Shown piece after piece: positions 37,901-45,733 of a stretch of 64,000 nucleotides of DNA (within the stretch, counting starts at the first letter, position 1; every line of letters begins with the position of its first letter). Source of the stretch: JANQGH01 sp039030175 (GTDB lineage: Bacteria > Pseudomonadota > Alphaproteobacteria > DSM-16000 > Inquilinaceae); NCBI GenBank assembly GCA_039030175.1, contig JBCCER010000002.1, positions 1 through 64,000 of the forward strand, in the 5' to 3' direction. The translations under genes and the position numbers were made by a program. Under the pieces are notes generated by a model. It was given only the letters and a program-made list of their open reading frames with translations. It had not been told where the DNA came from and did not search any database.

Positions 37901-37999
37901 ACCGTGCGGGTGGCGAACTTCTTCGGGGACAGAGTGTTAACGGCCACCGTCACCTCGCATCATTTCTTCGACCCAGATGGCGAGCGCCAAAATGGCTGA
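34994..37999 (+). CDS. soxA: Sarcosine oxidase alpha subunit
   Basis: 1001 residues from a TTG start at 34994. I chose it because GGGAGG at 34981-34986 has 7-nt spacing and the frame overlaps the soxD stop (TTGA). The order of domains is: N-terminal domain with FAGDMLASALLASGE, NAD/FAD Rossmann unit at about 170-200 (DVLVIGGGPAGLSAALAAG), and a C-terminal GcvT-like folate-binding half from about residue 600 (WMRPWYYP onward). It channels the methylene group to tetrahydrofolate. The stop overlaps the soxG start (ATGGCTGA). Confidence 0.96.
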   Translation: MTGRRLETGGRIDRSRPLSMTFDGRRVEGFAGDMLASALLASGETIVARSFKYHRPRGVYSAGVEEPNALVHLRDDGRQEPNARATMVEAFDGLIATGQNAWPNVRWDLQGANRFLAPFIGAGFYYKTFIGPIRGTGFWMFCERFIRRAAGMGRAVTLDDPDRYEQANLHCDVLVIGGGPAGLSAALAAGRAGADVLLVEQDAELGGSLLSEPVGSATDAWLNTIAPDIDAQHNVRVMRRSTVFGAYDHGTYGLVERLWDHDVRPPEDQPRQRFATVRAKQAVLASGAIEQPLVFGGNDKPGVMLAGAVRTYLNRYSVLPGSRIVVATNNDSAYAPALDLANAGADVVLADARTGLPESLLENTRNGGVEVRLGHSVVQAKGRGRVQSAQIAAVDGAGLMAGPATSVPCDVIAVSGGWQPALHLWSQRQQKPVFDSEKHCFVPIADAAPPMICAGGVMAASGLEEAVGQGFSAGVHAADQTGATRDAGSILTAPSVSVGDDWTREIAPVRFIVDANGKPKGKAFVDLQHDVTTADLDLAYREGYEAAEHAKRYTTAGMATDQGKTSGVNTLAQLAALRDVAIGEIGTTTFRPPYTPVNIGALAGAETGPHFQPTRLTAVDQWHRDNGAVMTEAGAWMRPWYYPQMGEDLRAAYIREAGHVRQHVGIIDVSTLGKIAVQGPDAAEFLNRVYINGWKTLAVGRLRYGVMLRDDGIVFDDGATARLGEYDYFMSTTTANAAGVLSVAEKLLQTEWTDLEAHVTSITDQWAAFAVAGPKSRDLLAAVVEGTDLSREALPNNYFAHGSVEGATVRVHRMSYSGELAYEVYVPALRGLDVWQALIAAGEEFDLRPYGTEAMGALRIEKGHVAGPELDGRTCLGDLQLGGLPSKKKPFVGSVLRQCPALVDEQRPTLVGLEIDGETGATPGSLLFAEQGPMEGHGEGWVSSTTYSPALGKNVALGLLKNGPNRMGETVRVANFFGDRVLTATVTSHHFFDPDGERQNG

Positions 38000-38585
38000 A
38001 GTGCGGTCGCCTTTGCAGGAAGTGGCGAGGCCGGGCGAATACGGCGCTATCGATCCGTCCGGCGCCAAACTGATCCTCTCGCAGCAAACACTGACATCGC
38101 TGTGGCAAATCGCGGGTTGGGGCGACTTTGCACAGGCCGCCGAGAGTACATTGGATGAGTTGGGCCTATCAGGCCTGGGCGACTATCGAGCGGTACGCAG
38201 TTCGTCAGCAGTGCAGTGTTATCGCATCGCGCCCGACAAGATGTGGTTGAGGGACTGCGACACTGAGTTTCTTACGACGGCGATAACGAAGGCGCCGGCC
38301 GGACGCCTGACATCGCTGGATTTGTCGCATTCCCGCGTCGTGATCGGCATATCTGGCGTCGGAAGCTCAGAATTGCTGGCTAAGCTTATGTCGATAGATC
38401 TGTCGCTGTCGTCATTTCCAGCGGATAGTTTTGCGCAGACTGGCATTCATCACGTAGCCGTCATGATCCATCGTCTTGCGGAAGATCAATTCGAATTACT
38501 GGTCCCGGTTACCTGGGCGGTTAGCGTTTGGGACTGGACTTGTTTGCATGCCGAGCCCATGGGCTATCGGGTCGAGGCCCCGTGA
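37992..38585 (+). CDS. soxG: Sarcosine oxidase gamma subunit
   Basis: 197 residues from ATG 37992, inside the last codons of soxA. The sequence is diverged, as gamma subunits usually are, but RIAPDKMWLRD, TSLDLSHSRVVIGISG and the ending HVAVMIHRLAEDQFELLVP match the GcvT-like small subunit. It completes the soxBDAG order. Its TGA overlaps the GTG of the next gene, so the MmgE/PrpD gene belongs to the same transcript. Confidence 0.93.
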   Translation: MAEVRSPLQEVARPGEYGAIDPSGAKLILSQQTLTSLWQIAGWGDFAQAAESTLDELGLSGLGDYRAVRSSSAVQCYRIAPDKMWLRDCDTEFLTTAITKAPAGRLTSLDLSHSRVVIGISGVGSSELLAKLMSIDLSLSSFPADSFAQTGIHHVAVMIHRLAEDQFELLVPVTWAVSVWDWTCLHAEPMGYRVEAP

Positions 38586-39922
38586 GCCACGGGACAATTG
38601 CCGAACGATTTGCTGCCTGGGCGCACGGTGTCGACCTCGATGCGGTTCCTGATCCCGTAATCCACGTCGCGCGCCGAGCAATCGTTGATACGCTCGGCGT
38701 TTTGGTCGCGGGCGGGAAGGATGATGGGGTTCGGAAGCTTGCCAAAACACTTCCTGCAGGCAGCGGCGCTTGTCGAGCTGTCGGTGGTCGGCTGCTTCGG
38801 GCTGAAGACGCGGCTCTTCTCAACGGCATGGCCGCACATGTCTTGGATTTTGACGACACCAGCTACACCGGGATTATGCACGGGTCTTGCGTCGTCCTGC
38901 CGGTCGCGCTCTCTTTGGTCCAGGAAAAACGGCTGAGCGAGCGGGATCTGCTCGAGGCGTTCATCGCCGGGTCCGAGATTGCCTACACTCTCGCCGAAAT
39001 CAGTACCCATCAGCATTACTTTCGCGGCTGGTGGAGCACGGCGACATTCGGGCTCATCGGTGCGACAGTGGCGGCGGCGCGGCTTTTGGGTTGTAGCCCG
39101 ACGGAAACCACCTCTGCAATCGGTATGGCAGCGGTTGCGTGCGGGGTGGGCAAGGCTGCCTTCGGCACAGACGGCAAACCGCTGCTGGTCGGCGAAACCT
39201 GTCGCAGGGCTATCACCTTCGCACGGGCGGCGTCGGTCGGGCTTACTGGGCCGGCCGAGGCATTCGAAGATGCCTCCGGCTTTGTGCATTTGATGAACGA
39301 CGGCACGGCGGACCTTGAGCGGCTCGCTACTCTTGGTCGACGTTGGCGGCTGGTCGATCCCGGCCTCCTGATAAAAACAAGCCCGGTATGTTCCGCCGCC
39401 CATGCTGCGATCGAGCAGATGGCATTGCTGATGAGGAAGATCCCGAGAGGCGCCGCCTCAATCCAGACCATTGAGGCGGAGGTGCCGCAACTCGTCGCCG
39501 ATAGTTTGGTCTATCGCATCCCCCATACACCGCGCCAGGCACAGTTCAGCTTGCCCTACGCTATCGCCTGCGCTGCACTCAACGGCCGGGTTCGGCTAGA
39601 GGACCTAACGGAGAATGCTATTGGAGATCAATCCAAGCGCGCCCTGATGGAACGGGTTGAAACACGGGTAGCCCCGGATTTGTCGACCGATGTTATGCGC
39701 GCAAAATACCCCGAGAGTGCGCGGATCGTCGTCACACTTGCTGATGGCCAGGAGATTGAGGGCTTTTGCGGTAGTGCTAGGGGCATGCCAACGCGACCAT
39801 TGAGCGACGATGAAGTGTTGGGGAAGTTTGAAGACTGCCTTGTCCACGCCGGTTCGCGCGTTCCGAAGATCAGTTTCGACTCCACGGATCTCGTCGCGCT
39901 TGCGGACTCAATCTTGGAGTAG
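38582..39922 (+). CDS. MmgE/PrpD-family protein
   Basis: 446 residues from GTG 38582, overlapping the soxG stop by 4 bases. The N-terminal helical domain has ARRAIVDTLGVLVAGG, followed by AAHVLDFDDT and the HGSCVVLPVALSL segment, all standard for 2-methylcitrate dehydratase-like proteins. Family members dehydrate or isomerise carboxylic acids (2-methylcitrate, itaconate, aconitate-like). Its coupling to sarcosine oxidase genes is unusual; the substrate may derive from an N-methyl amino acid or betaine-like compound, but that is only inference from context. Confidence 0.9.
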   Translation: MSHGTIAERFAAWAHGVDLDAVPDPVIHVARRAIVDTLGVLVAGGKDDGVRKLAKTLPAGSGACRAVGGRLLRAEDAALLNGMAAHVLDFDDTSYTGIMHGSCVVLPVALSLVQEKRLSERDLLEAFIAGSEIAYTLAEISTHQHYFRGWWSTATFGLIGATVAAARLLGCSPTETTSAIGMAAVACGVGKAAFGTDGKPLLVGETCRRAITFARAASVGLTGPAEAFEDASGFVHLMNDGTADLERLATLGRRWRLVDPGLLIKTSPVCSAAHAAIEQMALLMRKIPRGAASIQTIEAEVPQLVADSLVYRIPHTPRQAQFSLPYAIACAALNGRVRLEDLTENAIGDQSKRALMERVETRVAPDLSTDVMRAKYPESARIVVTLADGQEIEGFCGSARGMPTRPLSDDEVLGKFEDCLVHAGSRVPKISFDSTDLVALADSILE

Positions 39923-39974
39923 GGCAAACTCTCACTCTCTTCGTAAACCTGGTCAGGCAGAAGGAGATTGCATT

Positions 39975-40493
39975 ATGAAGCCAGTGATGAACCGAGTTGC
40001 CTTGGCGACACTTGCGGTTGCCTTGCCGTTGGCAAATGTTGCGGCAGAACCCTTCATTGCGCACGAAGATCTGCCGGGAACGATTTGGGCCAGCGACGGC
40101 TCCTTCGGCTGGACCGATGTCGACGGCAATGGCGAGATTATCCAGGGCATCAGCGACGGCAACTATCTGGAGATCCTGGGCTACAGTGACGGCGTCTTTG
40201 TCATCAAAATCCATTGGTGGAACGAGGCGGCCAATCTCAGTGTGGTCGAGCACGGCGTAATGGTGGCCAGCCGTGATAACAGCTTCGTCTATGTCGAGGC
40301 CGAGGATGTCGGCGTCGATCATTTCCCCGGGGTCAGGGGTGAGGGCTTTTTCCGCATCACAAGCGACAGCACGGCGCGGATGTTTCAGTTGGGCCACACG
40401 GTTGACGGTGGCGCCGGGGCCTTTGCCACCACGATGACCAGGGTCGAACAGGCGCCAGAGGTTCCGGTGCCTCAGTCCCATCCAGGTGACTGA
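39975..40493 (+). CDS. Small secreted protein, unknown function
   Basis: 172 residues from ATG 39975, with AAGGAGAT 8 nt upstream. A Sec signal peptide spans residues 1-24 (ALATLAVALPLANVAAEP). The mature part is rich in Trp, Gly and Asp and looks all-beta, as in lipocalin-like barrels: GTIWASDGSFGW, then alternating strands. It resembles in style the secreted proteins at 47360 and 54202, though I cannot prove relationship. Function not recognised. Confidence 0.7.
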   Translation: MKPVMNRVALATLAVALPLANVAAEPFIAHEDLPGTIWASDGSFGWTDVDGNGEIIQGISDGNYLEILGYSDGVFVIKIHWWNEAANLSVVEHGVMVASRDNSFVYVEAEDVGVDHFPGVRGEGFFRITSDSTARMFQLGHTVDGGAGAFATTMTRVEQAPEVPVPQSHPGD

Positions 40494-40515
40494 AAACAAC
40501 GAGGCGCAATGCACG

Positions 40516-41028
40516 TCACAGCCGGTCACCGTCCGTGTCTTGAAAGACATAGATGCCAACGCCCAGAACGGCGACGTAAAAGTAAGAGGCAGACTGTTGA
40601 CCGTTCCAGGTCGCCGATTGCCACATCGCGAACCATTCACCGCCGATGCCCATGAAGGCGACGAACCAAGTGACGAAGCCGAACAGTACGCCGATCGCTG
40701 TCCACGATTTCGCCCGCTTAAACTCCGCATTGGAGGCCCTTATGGCTCGACTCATCGCCCAGGTCGATATCGCGAAGGAAAGGCAGGTTAGCGCTTCGCC
40801 AAAGATAATGATCACGAAGGCCAACATGTGCATGGAGGGGCTGGTCAATGCCCGCCAGGTTAGCGTGGAATCGGGGAAGACCGTGTCCATCGACAGCACG
40901 TGTTGAACGAACTGGTAGTTGCTCATCGGGTCGGTAACATTGCCCAGCACGACAAGGAAGGTGAACAAGGCGAGCCCTCCGGTCATGACAATTTTCGACA
41001 GGCGAATGGGGAGCACGCCGGTTGTCAT
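40516..41028 (-). CDS. DUF2165-family integral membrane protein
   Basis: 170 residues with four membrane helices (about 15-33, 65-87, 105-128, 145-165). NVTDPMSNYQFVQHVLSMDTVFP between helices 1 and 2 and MGIGGEWFAMWQS near the C-terminus are the conserved periplasmic and active-face segments of the DUF2165 family of small membrane proteins. No function is known. It converges on the secreted protein gene, 22 bases away. Confidence 0.85.
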   Translation of the reverse strand: MTTGVLPIRLSKIVMTGGLALFTFLVVLGNVTDPMSNYQFVQHVLSMDTVFPDSTLTWRALTSPSMHMLAFVIIIFGEALTCLSFAISTWAMSRAIRASNAEFKRAKSWTAIGVLFGFVTWFVAFMGIGGEWFAMWQSATWNGQQSASYFYVAVLGVGIYVFQDTDGDRL

Positions 41029-41144
41029 CTAGTCCTCTCAGGCATATCGAACAGAGGTACATGTTAGCCGCCCGAGATCATCTTTCCAGTACGATACCGG
41101 CAGTCGTATCCATAACCCAGGTCTCTGTTGCAGGGACGAACGTT

Positions 41145-42038
41145 CTAAGTGCGCGCCCAACCGGCCAAGTGATCGGCGACGTTGGTGAGTTGAATGCCGA
41201 ATACCTCTTCGATCTTTGCTGTATCGACTGACATCGCATCCCCATCGAGTTGAGAGATCGAGCCGTAAAGATCGGCCAATGCCAACGCAATGCCCGGATT
41301 GCCCAAGGCATCGCCAACGCGTTGGCCGAACGCTTCGGGCGTCGTCGGGTCAAATGCGACATCACGTCCGAGCCACCGGCTAACATACTGCGCCAGGTTC
41401 GGACCGGTCAGAGCATCGGGTGATCCGATCTCAAAGGCTTGCCCCGCCAAATCCGGGCGCCCTAGAGCGGCGGCCGCGATGCGGCCCTGATCGCGGTGTG
41501 AGGTCCATTGAACCTTGAGGCTCGGCTTTACAGGGGGATAGTCCAGCTTGCCTTCGCTGCGTAACTCAGGAGCAAAGATCGGCGGCAACAGGTATTCCAG
41601 ATAAACAGCGGGTTGCAGCACGATGGTCGGGATACCGCAGTTTAAGAGGGCATTCACGCCTTGCGTGCCGCCATCAACGACCATGGAAGAAGGGAAGCGT
41701 TCGCCGGCCGGCCCTGCGGTCGTGTAGACCAATAGAGGTAGTGCAACTTCATGCGCTGCGGCCAAGAACGCGCCCATCCAGTTTTGGATGTCGTCCGGGC
41801 CCGTCGGCATAGGCAGGTGGAGAAAGGCTGCGTCAACACCATTCAGCGCTTCTGCAATCGCATCTTTGTCGTTGAGGTCGGCAGCAAACGCCTCCACCCC
41901 GGTATGCATCTCGCCGATCTTGGCCGCATTGCGCGCGACGGCTCGCACTTTGTTGCCAGCCGCGAGGGCTGCCTCGACAACTGGGGAGCCCTGCGCGCCC
42001 GTCGCTCCAAATACGGCGACGGTCTTGGAATTTGTCAT
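41145..42038 (-). CDS. NmrA-like NAD(P)-binding protein
   Basis: 297 residues from ATG 42038, preceded by AAAGGA; an in-frame start at 42071 is less well supported. VAVFGATGAQGSPVV at 8-22 is the NmrA/HSCARG-type NAD(P) loop, followed by the RAVARN segment. The atypical SDR fold lacks an obvious YxxxK. Members act as redox sensors or reductases of quinone-like compounds. It is divergent from an HxlR regulator, an arrangement common for regulator and target. The start-to-start gap is about 100 bases. Confidence 0.88.
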   Translation of the reverse strand: MTNSKTVAVFGATGAQGSPVVEAALAAGNKVRAVARNAAKIGEMHTGVEAFAADLNDKDAIAEALNGVDAAFLHLPMPTGPDDIQNWMGAFLAAAHEVALPLLVYTTAGPAGERFPSSMVVDGGTQGVNALLNCGIPTIVLQPAVYLEYLLPPIFAPELRSEGKLDYPPVKPSLKVQWTSHRDQGRIAAAALGRPDLAGQAFEIGSPDALTGPNLAQYVSRWLGRDVAFDPTTPEAFGQRVGDALGNPGIALALADLYGSISQLDGDAMSVDTAKIEEVFGIQLTNVADHLAGWART

Positions 42039-42138
42039 GTCAAATCCTTTGTGCTTGGGTCTGACGGCCATATAGAAGACGTCGAATGGGCTTTCTACGT
42101 GCGAGTATGAAAGCTGCTAACAAGGGTGTAAGTGAACT

Positions 42139-42468
42139 ATGGGACGAAGTCGGATTCCGACGGAAGAAACTGAGTGTGCGGTCGAGGCAACGGTCGCTGT
42201 CATCGGCGGGAAGTGGAAGCCCATCTTACTGTTTCACATGCTCGGCGGCCCCAAACGCTTTTCAGAGTTGCAACGTCTGGTCCCACAAGCGTCAGACCGG
42301 ATGCTCACACGATCGCTGCGAGAATTAGAGGCTGATCGCCTAATTCTTCGCGAAATCTATGCCGAGGTCCCCGTTCGCGTGGAATACAGCTTATCGAAGG
42401 ACGGCAAATCGCTCATCCCGATTTTGAACGCAATGAGCGATTGGGGCGGCAAGCGGGCAACTCATTAA
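42139..42468 (+). CDS. HxlR-family transcriptional regulator
   Basis: 109 residues. ECAVEATVAVIGGKWKPILLFHML and SDRMLTRSLRELEADRLI form the winged helix characteristic of HxlR/YodB/CatR proteins, a single-domain dimer. Some members sense quinones or aldehydes through a conserved N-terminal Cys; here Cys14 (in TECAVEA) is in the place usual for that sensor. It most likely represses the divergent NmrA-like gene and itself. Confidence 0.9.
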   Translation: MGRSRIPTEETECAVEATVAVIGGKWKPILLFHMLGGPKRFSELQRLVPQASDRMLTRSLRELEADRLILREIYAEVPVRVEYSLSKDGKSLIPILNAMSDWGGKRATH

Positions 42469-42539
42469 GAAAGCGCGCCATTGATTTGCACGCTTCAGTG
42501 CGTAATAAAAATCTGTTGCACAGCTCTTTCCGAAACTGG

Positions 42540-42765
42540 GGTTCTAATATTCGCGCGCTCGGTCAATGTCTGCTGACGACAATGGTTGCATCTCTTGCGG
42601 CCCCTGCGCTTGCGGCCTGCTAGTCATCGTCCGCAACGGAGAACGCCACACCGGCTGAGACTGCGGAAGTTGAATTTAGCTTCAACAATTTTGCTACTTC
42701 GCCAGATCTAACATTTCTCTTTTGGCGTCGTAAGTTGTATATTGCATTAAAAAATATAAATTAGA
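42540..42765 (+). pseudogene. Possible broken lipoprotein gene
   Basis: Translation gives a hydrophobic LLTTMVASLAAPALAAC ending in a lipobox-like LAAC, but the next codon is TAG at 42621-42623. Without that stop the frame continues as SSSATENATPAETAEVEF and on to TAG near 42762, typical of the flexible N-terminus of a lipoprotein. No good ribosome site is seen and nothing follows, so I read it as an inactivated gene start. The rest of the 360-base gap to the TetR gene is AT-rich without a recognisable feature. Confidence 0.35.
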
Positions 42766-42827
42766 GCAGTGCTGTTATTGTCGTAGCCAATCGCCGATCA
42801 AGAATGGTCAAAGCAGAACGTCTAATT

Positions 42828-43442
42828 TCAGCTTGGCTGTCGCGAAGGTCGGCATCGTTCCTCCAGATAGGTGATCAAATCATTGGAGAATTTCTGCAGG
42901 ACGTCTGCGTCTGTAGTTGAGCGGGAATAGGACCACATCCCCTGCACAGAGATCATGGCAAAACTTGCTAACTCATCGATCTCAGCCTTGGTCAACCTGC
43001 CACCGCGATCGCTTTCTTGCGACAAGGCTCGAACAAACCCTTTCTTCAGCCTAGCAAAGTGCTCCTGCAACTTCCTAAGCGTGCCTACTTCGGAAGGGTC
43101 TATCTGCCCTGTTGTGTTACCGACCAGACAACCGATACCGAAACCCGCATCTGCCCGGAAGTGTGACAACAATTCGTCCAGGTACTTTCGGATGCCCTCG
43201 ATTCCCTCTTCCCCGGTCTCCACCGGCGCAAAGAGCGAAGTGATAACGGTTTCCTGATACCGATCCAGGCAGGCATGAAACAGCTCCTGCTTACCGGGAA
43301 AATCAGTGTAAATGCCGCCTCGGCTCACACCGGTTTCGCGCACGAGATCACCCATGGAAACAACGTGATAGCCGTTCTTCCAGAAGGTTCGCATGGCGTT
43401 GTCGACGAGGGCCTCTCTGGATGCCGATTTTGTCTTTGGCAT
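42828..43442 (-). CDS. TetR/AcrR-family repressor
   Basis: 204 residues. The N-terminal helix-turn-helix reads NAMRTFWKNGYHVVSMGDLV then GVSRGGIYTDFPGKQELF (about 15-60), followed by a variable ligand domain. A perfect palindrome in the divergent space starts 16 bases from the gene and probably serves autoregulation. The divergent neighbour is a damaged haloalkane dehalogenase gene, the likely former target, so this intact repressor may now control little but itself. Confidence 0.9.
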   Translation of the reverse strand: MPKTKSASREALVDNAMRTFWKNGYHVVSMGDLVRETGVSRGGIYTDFPGKQELFHACLDRYQETVITSLFAPVETGEEGIEGIRKYLDELLSHFRADAGFGIGCLVGNTTGQIDPSEVGTLRKLQEHFARLKKGFVRALSQESDRGGRLTKAEIDELASFAMISVQGMWSYSRSTTDADVLQKFSNDLITYLEERCRPSRQPS

Positions 43443-43457
43443 TACTTCTCCCTAGTC

Positions 43458-43473
43458 TGGAACGATCGTTCCA
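43458..43473. promoter_or_regulatory. Perfect 16-bp palindrome, TetR operator
   Basis: TGGAACGATCGTTCCA is self-complementary and has the classic TetR/AcrR layout (TGGAACG-N2-CGTTCCA). It lies between the TetR start (43442) and the dehalogenase start (43519), so one dimer site could shut both promoters. Confidence 0.75.
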
Positions 43474-43518
43474 ATATAAACTACCCAAGCCGTACGCACA
43501 ACGATTAGGGAAAAGATC

Positions 43519-44398
43519 ATGACCGCGAGTTTCCGCGACAAGAAGAGATTTGCCCCCGTCTTGGGTAAACGAATGGCCTGTATTGAGGAGGGTGAAGGCG
43601 ACCCGATCCTGTTCCTCCACGGGAACCCGACGTCGTCCTAATCTCTGGCGCAATATCATGCCGTCTCTCTCAGGCAAGGGCCGCCTGATCGCGCCGGATC
43701 TCATCGGCATGGGCGACAGTGACGAGCTCGACAACAGCGGCCCGGATTCATACACCTTTGCCGAACATCGAAAGTCCTTGTTCGCGCTGCTAGGGGAGCT
43801 CGGCGTCAATCGAAATGTGACTCTTGTGATCCATGATTGGGGATCCGCGCTTGGCTTTCACTGGGCCGAACAGAACCGCGACGTCGTCAAGGGCATCGCC
43901 TTCATGGAATCGATTGTTGCGCCAGTCCCCACATGAGACGCGTTTCCGGAAGGCTCTCGCGAGGTATTCCAGGGTTTTCGATCGCCCGCTGGCGATGAAA
44001 TGGTGTTGGGCAACAATTTCTTCATAGAAAAAGTCCTACCCGGCACGATCATCCGTGCGCTGTCCGACGCGGAAATGGCGGAGTACCGTCGGCCCTTTCT
44101 CAACGCCGGTGAAGACCGCCGTCCCACACTCACCTGGCCGCGGCAACTTCCGATCGAGGGCGAACCGGCGGATGTTGTTTCGATCGTGTCCTCGCATGGG
44201 GCATGGATGGCCGAAAACGATATTCCCAAGCTGTTTGTCAACGCCGAGCCCGGAGCGATGATTCAAGGGCCGGTCCGCGACTTCGTGCGCAGTTGGCCGA
44301 ATTTGTCCGAGGTTACGGTCGCCGGAACACACTTTGTCCAGAAAGATTCTCCTGACCAAATTGGTGAAGCCATCCACGATTGGCATACGCGGCTCTAA
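43519..44398 (+). pseudogene. Haloalkane dehalogenase (alpha/beta hydrolase), frameshift plus nonsense
   Basis: The start ATG 43519 opens a frame reading to LFLHGNPTSS, then TAA at 43639-43641. Removing one A there gives SYLWRNIMPSL, the family consensus, and the +1 frame continues with VIHDWGSALGF (nucleophile Asp), AFMESIV (acid Glu) and PVPT, then TGA at 43934-43936 where TGG (Trp) is expected. The same frame goes on through EMVLGNNFFIEKVLPG to GTHFVQKDSP (catalytic His) and the natural stop at 44398. Triad residues and overall length (about 293) match DhaA/LinB-type dehalogenases, so decay is recent. Sequencing error at both sites cannot be excluded. Confidence 0.85.
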
Positions 44399-44608
44399 CC
44401 TCAAGACCGATAGCGGAGCCTTCGCATGTCCTCTCGTACGCTGGCGCAATGTCGTCGTCGCAGCAACGACGAGGGCTACGTCTGGGTCCGCTTTGGGCGT
44501 CTCTATGCTGCTCGTATTACCTGCGGTTAGCCAGATCAGGACGCGCCGCACTGCAGGTCGCAGGTGCGGCATGGGCCTCCTGGCCGCTTGGGAACAAATC
44601 CGGCGGCC

Positions 44609-45466
44609 CTAGTACATAATCGAGGGCAGGAAGGCGCCGGTGGGGTCGGCATAGTCGCCCTTGCTCATCAAGGTCAAAGGGTGGCTGATCTTCAGTCCGT
44701 GTTCGAGACACCAGCGGAACAGGTCGGCGTTGCGCATCGGCAACAGAAAGCCCGGCCGGCCGAACTCCACCGCAGCGCCGATCAGTGCCTTCATGTCGCT
44801 GTTGGACGCCGCCACCGTGTGACCGGTGTAGTTGATGCCGGTCGAATAGCCAGTGACATGACCCTCGCGTTCGACGATCCGAACCGAACCGGCACTGATC
44901 GCGTCGCGCAATTCGCCCTTTCGGTCGTGGCCCAGCGCCTTCTGGGTCAGCAGCGAACAGGCCGCCAGATCCACCGGCCGAGCCGGCCGGACATCGTGAC
45001 CGGGCACCGTTGTCTTCGGTGGCTTGCCGTTCATGCAGGCGAGCGGCTCGCGCACATCAAATCCAAGCTCGGTATAAAGCGCCAACGAACGGCCTTGCGC
45101 CGCCGCCTGGACCAGCCGGATACTGGGCGCCTGGACCTGTTCTGCCCGGCGCAGCACGTCCTCCATCAGCCGACGACCGATGCCGCCATTTTGGGCTGAC
45201 TGGTCGACCGTTACGGGCCCAACGCCGGCAATATCGCCGCGCAGGTCGAGGAAGTTCGAACCGACGATGCGCCGGTCCCGCTCTGCTACGACACCGTAAA
45301 AGCCGGCATGCCCGATCATCCAGGTGATAAGTGCTATGGCCTGGTCAGCCGAGGCGAATTCGGACGGGAAGTGACAAACCTTAGCCACACCGGAAAAGGC
45401 CTCGTAGCAAATCGTGCCGCACGCCTTTGCATCATCCGGTACTGCTGGGCGAAGGGTGATGGACAT
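44609..45466 (-). CDS. GNAT-family N-acetyltransferase
   Basis: 285 residues, about twice a single GNAT domain. The N-terminal half has the acetyl-CoA loop in QNGGIGRRLMEDVLRRA (about 90-106) after GVGPVTVDQSAQ; the C-terminal half (from about 145) looks like a second, degenerate GNAT or sterol-carrier-like domain, with CSLLTQKALGHDRKGELRDAI. It transfers an acetyl group from acetyl-CoA to an unknown amine. The gap of 210 bases to the dehalogenase remnant holds no supported gene. Confidence 0.85.
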   Translation of the reverse strand: MSITLRPAVPDDAKACGTICYEAFSGVAKVCHFPSEFASADQAIALITWMIGHAGFYGVVAERDRRIVGSNFLDLRGDIAGVGPVTVDQSAQNGGIGRRLMEDVLRRAEQVQAPSIRLVQAAAQGRSLALYTELGFDVREPLACMNGKPPKTTVPGHDVRPARPVDLAACSLLTQKALGHDRKGELRDAISAGSVRIVEREGHVTGYSTGINYTGHTVAASNSDMKALIGAAVEFGRPGFLLPMRNADLFRWCLEHGLKISHPLTLMSKGDYADPTGAFLPSIMY

Positions 45467-45489
45467 GGGGCAGTGTCCCCCTCTTGGGC

Positions 45490-45501
45490 CGACTCGAGTC
45501 G
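45490..45501. promoter_or_regulatory. 12-bp palindrome upstream of the GNAT gene
   Basis: CGACTCGAGTCG is perfectly self-complementary and lies 24 bases upstream of the GNAT start, on its promoter side. No known family consensus is recognised, so it is only a candidate operator. The remainder of the 45467-45733 gap shows nothing else. Confidence 0.2.
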
Positions 45502-45733
45502 CTAGCGTTGATCAGCTTCCGCCGATCGGTCGACAAGGGCAAGGGGGATGGGGTGTGAATTCTCGGGCAGCGTTCGTCCGATGGTCGCCAATTTATGCGG
45601 CTGGTTTTCATCGCAATCATCGCGGTTCTCCTACTCGACTGAGCATCCATCGATTGGGAAAGACAACCTGAATTGAACATCCGTTTGATCCAGGCATAAT
45701 CGCCGACCGCGAGTCGGCATATAAGGTGTCCCT

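Noticed and set aside
43934..43936. TGA read as selenocysteine in the dehalogenase
   Set aside because: The family has Trp at this place (TGG), no insertion element is seen after it, and a separate frameshift already breaks the gene.
44399..44608. Short plus-strand frames between the dehalogenase remnant and the GNAT gene
   Set aside because: No ribosome site or recognisable product, and the gap is only 210 bases.
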